Assembly (NCBI GenBank): GCA_937996595.1
Contig: CALKVC010000227.1
Span: 1-5,803, forward strand
Origin: an uncultured Chitinophagaceae bacterium
Lineage (GTDB): Bacteria; Bacteroidota; Bacteroidia; Chitinophagales; Chitinophagaceae
Reading direction: 5' to 3'
Length of the DNA stretch: 5,803 bases
Positions 1-4,803 of this stretch are shown in pieces. Numbering within the stretch: position 1 is the stretch's first letter; every line of letters begins with the position of its first letter. Under the pieces are notes generated by a model. The model saw only the letters and a program-made list of their open reading frames with translations. It was not told where the DNA came from and did no database searches. Position numbers and translations under genes: made by a program.

Positions 1-290
1 ACTTTTGTGCTGCCGACCTGGTTGTACAGCCTTACCGCAATGCCACACAAAGCGGGGTAACGCCCCTCGCCTATCATTTTGAAGTTCCGATGGTAGTAAC
101 AAATGTAGGCGGATTGCCAGCCCTGGTGCCCGATGGAAAAGCTGGACTGGTATCTGAACCTGACGCAGCATCGCTGGCTGAAAAGATAATGTTGTTTTTT
201 AAGAAAGGAGCGCCTCATTTTCTTCCTCATCTTGTGGAGGAAAAGAAAAAATACAGTTGGGATAATCTGGTGGAAGGCATCATTAATTGA
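1..290 (+). CDS. GT4-type glycosyltransferase, C-terminal end (5' truncated)
   Basis: This is the last ~95 codons of a glycosyltransferase that begins left of the window; the reading frame enters at base 3 and stops at TGA 288-290. The visible part matches the nucleotide-sugar-binding half of a GT-B fold retaining enzyme. It has a PYRNATQSG segment, then AYHFEVPMVVTNVGGLP, the usual strand-turn followed by the VGGLPE-like loop, and a short PDGKAGLVSEPDAASLAEKI stretch before the closing helix. The canonical EX7E acidic pair is not present; T/Q and A occupy those places. From memory this is normal for the 'ATQSG' subgroup and not a sign of decay. The enzyme would transfer a sugar to a lipid-linked or surface glycan at the cytoplasmic face of the inner membrane. 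Donor and acceptor cannot be read from this fragment. It lies 175 bp upstream of hddA on the same strand, which fits a polysaccharide locus. Confidence 0.85.
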   Translation, partial: FCAADLVVQPYRNATQSGVTPLAYHFEVPMVVTNVGGLPALVPDGKAGLVSEPDAASLAEKIMLFFKKGAPHFLPHLVEEKKKYSWDNLVEGIIN

Positions 291-394
291 TTATACGAAC
301 GAATAAATGATTCAGGCTTTGCAAATTTGACTTTTAAAAGTAAATGGTTATGATAATATCGAAGAAAACAATTACACAACAAATAATAAGAATA

Positions 395-464
395 TCCAAA
401 TCAACCTGTCTCCAAATTTCCAAATCAATCAACCCATCAATCTCCAAATTTCCAAATCAATCAA
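395..464 (+). repeat. Phased octamer array in the hddA leader
   Basis: From base 395 the leader divides into consecutive 8-bp words ending at the hddA start codon. The core word TCCAAATC or TCCAAATT occurs five times, with CCAAAT starting at 396, 412, 420, 444 and 452, so all spacings are multiples of 8. The intervening words are looser (for example CATCAATC). A perfect 24-bp direct repeat is included, at 409-432 and 441-464. The 23 bp at 438-460 recur exactly at 3077-3099, between hddC and gmhB, so the two arrays belong to one family. The + strand is almost free of G here. No facing (inverted) arm is visible in 291-394, unlike the downstream array. Confidence 0.85.
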
Positions 465-465
465 A

Positions 466-1488
466 ATGATTTACAGAAGTAAAGCTCCTCTTCGTATAGG
501 CCTTGCCGGTGGCGGAACTGATGTTAGTCCCTATACGGATATGTATGGCGGAGCTATCCTTAATGCAACCATTTCCCTGTCAGCTTATGCAAGCATAGAG
601 CCCAATGATACCGGTACCATTATAGTTGAGGCACTTGACCGTAAAGAACAGGAAACATATAATTGGATGCCGGTTTTGCCGGTAAATGGTAAACTCGATC
701 TGCTGAAAGCGGTTTACAACAGGATAAACAGGGATTTTCAAATTCCGGCTACAGGTTTCCGTTTGTCTACATTTGTAGATGCTCCGGCAGGATCAGGCCT
801 GGGTACCTCTTCAACATTGGTTGTTGCCGTATTAGGTGCATTTGTTGAGATGCTTAAATTACCCCTGGGCGATTATGATATAGCCCACCTGGCCTACGAG
901 ATTGAACGCAATGACCTGCAACTGGCCGGTGGCAGGCAAGATCAGTATGCTGCAACTTTTGGCGGTGTCAATTTCATGGAATTCTATAAAGATGATAAGG
1001 TGATTGTAAACCCCCTGCGCATTCGCCCGCAATACCTGCATGAACTGGAAAATAACCTGGTGCTCTATTTTACTGCTACTTCACGGGAAAGCGCTACCAT
1101 CATTAGGGAACAGGTGAATAATGTAAACCGCCAGGATGAAAAATCCATTGAAGCCATGCACCAGCTGAAGGGACAGGCTAAAATGATGAAAGAAGCTTTA
1201 CTAAAAGGTAAACTGAATGAATTTGGAGAGATACTCGATTTCGGTTTCAGCCAGAAAAGAAAAATGGCGGCCAATATCTCCAACAGCAATATAGAAGAGA
1301 TATATGCAGCAGCCAAAAATGCCGGTGCAACCGGAGGTAAAATAAGCGGTGCCGGCGGCGGTGGTTTTATGATTTTCTATTGCCCCGGAAATAGTAATTA
1401 TGCTGTTAAAGAAGCATTGCTCCGTTTTGGCGGCGAGGTAAAAAAGTACTCATTTACCAAACATGGGTTAACTAGCTGGACGATATAA
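466..1488 (+). CDS. hddA: D-glycero-alpha-D-manno-heptose 7-phosphate kinase (GHMP family)
   Basis: A cytoplasmic kinase of 340 residues that would phosphorylate D-glycero-D-manno-heptose 7-phosphate at C1 with ATP, giving the alpha 1,7-bisphosphate. The N-terminus RSKAPLRIGLAGGGTDV (4-20) is the substrate-side motif of the HddA-like GHMP branch. The ATP-binding loop is PAGSGLGTSS (107-116). AGGRQDQYAATFGG (154-167) carries the probable catalytic Asp159. The C-terminal glycine motif GGKISGAGGGG is at 290-300. Length is normal for the family. The start is the first ATG after the octamer array and gives the expected MIYRSKAPLR opening; there is no Shine-Dalgarno sequence, as is usual in Bacteroidota. 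The neighbours gmhA, hddC and gmhB supply the rest of the pathway. That context favours HddA over other sugar 1-kinases of the same fold. Confidence 0.93.
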   Translation: MIYRSKAPLRIGLAGGGTDVSPYTDMYGGAILNATISLSAYASIEPNDTGTIIVEALDRKEQETYNWMPVLPVNGKLDLLKAVYNRINRDFQIPATGFRLSTFVDAPAGSGLGTSSTLVVAVLGAFVEMLKLPLGDYDIAHLAYEIERNDLQLAGGRQDQYAATFGGVNFMEFYKDDKVIVNPLRIRPQYLHELENNLVLYFTATSRESATIIREQVNNVNRQDEKSIEAMHQLKGQAKMMKEALLKGKLNEFGEILDFGFSQKRKMAANISNSNIEEIYAAAKNAGATGGKISGAGGGGFMIFYCPGNSNYAVKEALLRFGGEVKKYSFTKHGLTSWTI

Positions 1489-1495
1489 CTTAGCA

Positions 1496-1530
1496 TGTAT
1501 GAATGATGATGTAAGATGTATGATGTAACA
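1496..1530 (+). repeat. Heptamer array, left arm (hddA-gmhA gap)
   Basis: Five consecutive 7-bp words related to TGTATGA begin 7 bp after the hddA stop codon; two copies are exact (1496-1502 and 1517-1523) and the others are variants such as TGTAAGA. The words are the reverse complement of those in the arm at 1547-1594. The 12 bp at 1516-1527 pair perfectly with 1584-1595. The layout matches the octamer arrays elsewhere in the window, but the word is different. Confidence 0.6.
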
Positions 1531-1546
1531 AACACGGTTAATTATA

Positions 1547-1594
1547 TCATCAATCACAATTCATAATAATACACCATAAATCATACATCATACA
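1547..1594 (+). repeat. Heptamer array, right arm (hddA-gmhA gap)
   Basis: A run of words related to TCATACA, the reverse complement of the left-arm word. Two exact tandem copies lie at 1581-1594, preceded by looser copies such as TCATAAT, with one 6-bp slip near 1575-1580. The arm is nearly G-free on the + strand, like the octamer right arms. It holds the right half of a 12-bp perfect inverted repeat (1584-1595 with 1516-1527, 56 nt between). It ends about 25 bp before the gmhA start codon. Confidence 0.55.
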
Positions 1595-1607
1595 TAACAA
1601 GTATTCT

Positions 1608-1615
1608 TACCTTTG
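1608..1615 (+). promoter_or_regulatory. Possible Bacteroidota -7 promoter element before gmhA
   Basis: TACCTTTG matches the Bacteroidota -7 consensus TAnnTTTG exactly and lies only 4 bp before the gmhA ATG, so a transcript from it would be leaderless or nearly so. No TTG-type -33 element is visible at the usual distance upstream; that region is the heptamer array. The call rests on the -7 match alone. If real, gmhA and the genes after it would have an internal promoter separate from hddA. Confidence 0.4.
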
Positions 1616-1619
1616 CCCT

Positions 1620-2195
1620 ATGCATGATAAGATTTCAAAAATAATCCAGGCATCTATTGATGTTAAGCAGCAATTGCTGTCGGATAAAAATATCCATCAC
1701 TCCGTAACAAAGGCTGTAACATTGCTGGTAGATACGTTTAGAAACGGTAACAAAGTGTTGTTTTGCGGAAACGGCGGCAGTGCGGCCGATGCGCAACACC
1801 TGGCAGCGGAATTCAGCGGTCGTTTTTATACTGACCGTGAAGCATTGCCGGCAGAAGCCCTGCATGTTAACAGTTCATATATTACTGCTGTAGCCAACGA
1901 TTACAGTTACGATGTTGTGTACTCAAGGTTGGTACAGGGTATTGGTAAAAAAGGCGATGTACTAATCGGACTTAGCACTTCCGGCAACAGTATCAATATC
2001 ATAAAAGCCCTGGAAGTGGCACGTACAAAAGGAATGCATACCATCGGTTTTACCGGGGAAACAGGCGGAAAAATGAAAGATATCTGCCACCTGCTCATCA
2101 ATGTACCTTCAACCGATACCCCAAGAATACAGGAAAGCCATATCATGCTTGGCCATATCATTTGCCAGTTGGTAGAAGAACAGTATTTCGATTGA
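1620..2195 (+). CDS. gmhA: Sedoheptulose 7-phosphate isomerase (phosphoheptose isomerase)
   Basis: A cytoplasmic SIS-domain enzyme of 191 residues, normal length for GmhA, that converts sedoheptulose 7-phosphate to D-glycero-D-manno-heptose 7-phosphate, the first committed step. The family signature GNGGSAADAQHLAAEFSGRF lies at 50-69. Zinc ligands expected from E. coli GmhA (His61, Glu65, Gln172, His180) appear here as His60, Glu64, Gln171 and His179. STSGNS (119-124) is the phosphate-binding loop, and TPRIQE (167-172) is the conserved C-terminal motif. The ATG at 1620 is preferred because the SIS helix begins directly after it and a -7-like element sits just upstream. hddC follows after 38 bp, so the two are probably cotranscribed. 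Confidence 0.95.
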   Translation: MHDKISKIIQASIDVKQQLLSDKNIHHSVTKAVTLLVDTFRNGNKVLFCGNGGSAADAQHLAAEFSGRFYTDREALPAEALHVNSSYITAVANDYSYDVVYSRLVQGIGKKGDVLIGLSTSGNSINIIKALEVARTKGMHTIGFTGETGGKMKDICHLLINVPSTDTPRIQESHIMLGHIICQLVEEQYFD

Positions 2196-2233
2196 ATCAA
2201 ATTAGCGACTAAAACTTTTCTGCAAATAGCAAC

Positions 2234-2989
2234 ATGGCAACGCAAAACATTCTCGCAACAGATGAAATAAACACAAGCGAAAAACCATGTGCTGTTATCC
2301 TGGCTGGCGGACTTGGTACCAGGTTACGGTCAGCCGTACCCGATTTACCCAAATGCATGGCACCCGTTGCCGGTAAACCTTTTCTTCATTATGTTATTGA
2401 GTACCTGCAACAACAGGGTGTTGAACAATTTATTTTCTCTTTGGGGTATATGTATGAAATTATTTGCCAGTGGCTTTCAAAAAATTACCCGGCATTGAAA
2501 TACCGGCTATCTATAGAAGACGAGCCGCTCGGAACAGGTGGCGCCATCCGGCTGGCTTTACAAAAAGCGACTACCCACCAGGCAATCGTGCTTAACGGAG
2601 ATACACTTTTTACGGTTAATATTAAAAAGCTGCTCCAGTTTCACCTGCAGAACGATGCCATTTGTACACTAGCCCTTAAGCCAATGAAAAATGTTAACAG
2701 GTATGGTGTGGTGGAAATTTCAGGCCAGGGTAAGATTCTGTCTTTTAAAGAAAAAAGATTTTACGAGGAAGGGCTGATCAATGGTGGCGTATACGTGTTA
2801 GAGGTAAATAAATTCCTTCAGATGGGTTTACCTGTAAAATGCTCGTTTGAAAAAGATTTTCTTGAAAAATTTTACCGAACAGAGAACATGATGGCGATGG
2901 AACAGGACGAATATTTTATTGATATCGGGATACCGGAAGATTTGGAAAAAGCCGGGAAAGAATTTGGGGATGGTTCGATTTGGAGATGA
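2234..2989 (+). CDS. hddC: D-glycero-alpha-D-manno-heptose 1-phosphate guanylyltransferase
   Basis: A nucleotidyltransferase of 251 residues that would join GTP and heptose 1-phosphate to give GDP-D-glycero-alpha-D-manno-heptose. Seen: the nucleotide-binding loop LAGGLGTRL (23-31) with Lys40 of the following PK; PLGTGGAI (98-105); the metal-binding NGDT (121-124); NGGVYV (183-188); and FIDIGIPEDL (228-237), the usual C-terminal motif. About 18 residues precede the first strand, slightly more than usual; there is no later in-frame Met before the loop, so the ATG at 2234 is kept. The last residues (FGDGSIWR) and the TGA stop are encoded by the octamer repeat that continues into the gap. GTP rather than another nucleotide is inferred from the HddA/GmhA/GmhB neighbours, because the fold is shared with glucose- and mannose-1-phosphate transferases. 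Confidence 0.9.
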   Translation: MATQNILATDEINTSEKPCAVILAGGLGTRLRSAVPDLPKCMAPVAGKPFLHYVIEYLQQQGVEQFIFSLGYMYEIICQWLSKNYPALKYRLSIEDEPLGTGGAIRLALQKATTHQAIVLNGDTLFTVNIKKLLQFHLQNDAICTLALKPMKNVNRYGVVEISGQGKILSFKEKRFYEEGLINGGVYVLEVNKFLQMGLPVKCSFEKDFLEKFYRTENMMAMEQDEYFIDIGIPEDLEKAGKEFGDGSIWR

Positions 2990-3040
2990 ATCGATTTGGA
3001 GATGAGTTGATTTGGAGATGAGTTAATTTGTGGATTATTT
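2961..3040 (+). repeat. Phased octamer array, left arm (hddC tail and hddC-gmhB gap)
   Basis: Ten consecutive 8-bp words, each beginning GAT or AAT, including three exact GATTTGGA (2977, 2993, 3009), the reverse complement of the TCCAAATC word of the other arrays. Read as 16-bp units, copies at 2975-2990, 2991-3006 and 3007-3022 differ at only two positions. The first words lie inside hddC and supply its last codons and its stop. Because 16 is not a multiple of 3, the repeated TGA (2987, 3003, 3019) falls in all three + frames. The 16 bp at 3008-3023 pair perfectly with 3155-3170 in the right arm. Confidence 0.85.
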
Positions 3041-3049
3041 TTTTGTATA

Positions 3050-3193
3050 ACCGAATCAAACTATCTCCAAATCAGGCAATCTCCAAATTTCCAAATCAAA
3101 CAATTTCCAAATCAGATGATCTCCAAATCAAACAATTTCCAAATCACCAAATCGACTCATCTCCAAATCAGCCAATCCCCCAATCAAATAATT
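3050..3193 (+). repeat. Phased octamer array, right arm (gmhB leader)
   Basis: Eighteen consecutive 8-bp words with no insertion or deletion, every one ending ATC or ATT. Seven are TCCAAATC or TCCAAATT. CCAAAT starts at 3067, 3083, 3091, 3107, 3123, 3139, 3147 and 3163, so all steps are 8 or 16. Other words diverge in the first five bases (AGGCAATC, AAACAATT, GACTCATC). The array stops 3 bp before the gmhB ATG, lacks + strand stops in the gmhB frame, and is G-poor. It faces the left arm across an irregular stretch at 3041-3049. Exact 11-bp partners of the left-arm GATTTGGAGAT occur at 3063-3073, 3119-3129 and 3159-3169, so several alternative hairpins are possible. Confidence 0.88.
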
Positions 3194-3196
3194 ACT

Positions 3197-3763
3197 ATGT
3201 TACACATACCCGAAATAGATAAATCCTGGACGCTTTTTCTCGACCGTGACGGGGTTATCAACTATGAGAAAGAGAAAGACTATATACATACCTGGGATGA
3301 ATTCAGGTTTTATCCCGGTGCTATGGAATCATTCAGTTTTTTTTCAAAGAAATTCCACCGCATCATTATAGTAACCAACCAGAAAGGGGTAGGAAAAGGC
3401 CTCACCAAACTGGAAGACCTGCATACCATCCATGCCAATATGCAGCATGAGATTGAAAAAGCCGGCGGGCATGTCGATGCCGTTTACTATTGCAGCGACC
3501 TTGACAATGAAAGCCCTTTCCGTAAACCAAATCCGGGAATGGGATTACAGGCGGCTAAGCAGTTTCCTGATATCAATTTGAAAAAATCAATCATGGTTGG
3601 AAACAACCTGAGCGATATGGAATTTGGGCGCAACCTGGGTATGTTCACTGTCTTTCTACTTACAACCAATCCCGGATTGCCTTTGCCAGACGAACGTGTA
3701 GACCTGGTATTTACTGATTTAAATGCATTTTCCCATGCACTGCAGGCTGAAACTATACGTTAA
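3197..3763 (+). CDS. gmhB: D-glycero-D-manno-heptose 1,7-bisphosphate phosphatase (HAD family)
   Basis: A HAD phosphatase of 188 residues from the ATG at 3197, expected to remove the C7 phosphate from the heptose 1,7-bisphosphate. Motif I is DRDGV (16-20; nucleophile Asp16, general acid/base Asp18), motif II is TNQKGV (60-65), and the motif III lysine is Lys110 in RKPNPGM. Motif IV reads VGNNLSDM (134-141), with Asn136 where E. coli GmhB has Asp136. The Cys/His zinc loop of E. coli GmhB is absent: between YYC and RKP there are 9 residues rather than about 17, and Cys99 is the only cysteine. An upstream in-frame ATG at 3116 exists, but the 27 residues it adds are pure repeat translation (N, Q, S, K, P), so it is rejected. 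Identity rests on fold, length and neighbours; exact substrate and anomer preference are inferred. Confidence 0.85.
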   Translation: MLHIPEIDKSWTLFLDRDGVINYEKEKDYIHTWDEFRFYPGAMESFSFFSKKFHRIIIVTNQKGVGKGLTKLEDLHTIHANMQHEIEKAGGHVDAVYYCSDLDNESPFRKPNPGMGLQAAKQFPDINLKKSIMVGNNLSDMEFGRNLGMFTVFLLTTNPGLPLPDERVDLVFTDLNAFSHALQAETIR

Positions 3764-3821
3764 AGTTTACAGATTTTAATACCGGGTAAGGTCTTTGCGG
3801 CAACTTTCATTAATTTTAAGT

Positions 3822-4721
3822 ATGAAGAAACTGAATATCCTGTGCTTTATCATTTGTTTTTACACGGTAGCTACTGCTCAACGAATCAATAAAGCTGACA
3901 CAAAATTCCTGCAACAGAAAGAAGACAGCCTGAAGGTTCAGTCCATAAAACTGTTACAGGGAATCAATCCTTCCGACAGGTTCATGGCCGACAGTTTATT
4001 TACCCGCATTTTTGTACGTGCACTCAATACCAGGAACTCGTTTTATTACCCGTTTGATTCATTGGAAACCATATCCCGGTTGGTGGCACCCGACAGTTCA
4101 TTCAGGATTTACACCTGGCAGATGGTCATTAACGAAAATGTGATCAGGCAGCATGGCGCAATCCAGATGCGTACGGCAGACGGAAGCCTGAAATTATTCC
4201 CCCTGATAGATAAATCCGATGTAACCGAAAACATGGCTGATACCATCGCCGGTAACCAGGGCTGGATCGGTGCTATTTATTACAGGATCATCCAGAAAAA
4301 ATACCAGGGGAAAAATTATTACACACTGCTCGGTTTTGATGAGAATAATATCCGCAGTAGCCGCAAACTGATAGAAGTGCTGCGCTTTGAAAACGATAAA
4401 CCCATATTTGGAGGCCGATACTTCAGCATTGCCGGAAATGAAATTAAAACGAGGAACCCGGCACGTTATGTAATGGAATTTAAAAAAAGCGCCAATCCGC
4501 GTCTAACCTTCGACGAAAGCCTGGATATGATCGTAATGGAACATCTTGTATCAGAATCCAACGAGCCTAAAAAGAAATGGACACTCATACCTGATGGGGA
4601 TTATGAAGCGTTCAAATGGGCCGAAGGGAAATGGGTGTATGTAGAAAAAATCTTCAACGAAGTAACACCGGAAGGAAAAGCGCCGGTGCCGGTGCCTTAT
4701 AATGAGGGAAAACTGAACTGA
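3822..4721 (+). CDS. Secreted Bacteroidota protein of unknown function
   Basis: A protein of 299 residues starting with a clear signal peptide: MKK, a hydrophobic stretch at about 4-17, and a likely cut after TATAQ... read here as AxAQ at 17-20. No lipoprotein cysteine follows, so it is probably periplasmic or exported. No transmembrane segment appears after residue 20. I recognise the general pattern of a conserved Bacteroidota family but know no function for it. Landmarks are YYPFDSLETISRLVAPDSSFRIYTW (75-99), GWIGAIYYRI (147-156), KNYYTLLGFDENN (164-176), a PIFGGRYF segment (194-201), and a C-terminal WVYVEKIF (271-278) before a PVPVPY tail. The ATG at 3822 is preferred over an in-frame TTG at 3795 because it places the signal peptide at the N-terminus. 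It begins 58 bp after gmhB; whether it shares that transcript is unclear and a link to heptose is not implied. Confidence 0.75.
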   Translation: MKKLNILCFIICFYTVATAQRINKADTKFLQQKEDSLKVQSIKLLQGINPSDRFMADSLFTRIFVRALNTRNSFYYPFDSLETISRLVAPDSSFRIYTWQMVINENVIRQHGAIQMRTADGSLKLFPLIDKSDVTENMADTIAGNQGWIGAIYYRIIQKKYQGKNYYTLLGFDENNIRSSRKLIEVLRFENDKPIFGGRYFSIAGNEIKTRNPARYVMEFKKSANPRLTFDESLDMIVMEHLVSESNEPKKKWTLIPDGDYEAFKWAEGKWVYVEKIFNEVTPEGKAPVPVPYNEGKLN

Positions 4722-4803
4722 GTTGTAAGTAATATGGGTGATGAATTAAAATGGGCAACATTAGATTGATCATTCCCTTTATTTACTGCATTATCACATT
4801 CCC

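Noticed and set aside
859..1316. Antisense genes opposite hddA
   Set aside because: The open frames are short, have no recognisable protein features and lie wholly within a confidently called gene.
3038..3044. Intrinsic terminator at the T7 run after hddC
   Set aside because: The run is not directly preceded by a hairpin. The left arm cannot fold on itself, and in the large inverted structure the T run lies in the loop.
3050..3193. CRISPR array
   Set aside because: The repeated units are 8 bp with variable bodies and no 20-40 bp repeat/unique-spacer alternation; no cas genes are visible.
2961..3193. Integron attC site or MITE
   Set aside because: No attC core sites, no target-site duplications, and the symmetry comes from many short words rather than one terminal inverted repeat.
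3028..3222. Small protein-coding gene in the hddC-gmhB gap
   Set aside because: Its predicted product is repeat translation (N, Q, S, P, K) and it overlaps the gmhB start in another frame; the opening exists because the G-poor array lacks stops.
3787..3798. Promoter before the secreted-protein gene (TAAGGTCTTTGC)
   Set aside because: The TA and TTTG parts are too far apart for TAnnTTTG, and no -33 element is visible at a usual spacing.
3822..4721. Identification as a gliding-motility (Gld/Por) protein
   Set aside because: Secretion and phylum fit, but I see no GldN/PorN-type motifs and the gld neighbours are absent.
4722..4803. Bidirectional terminator between the secreted-protein gene and lepA
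   Set aside because: No GC-rich stem followed by a T run was found on either strand. A 9-bp direct repeat CATTCCCTT (4771 and 4797) is present but looks incidental.
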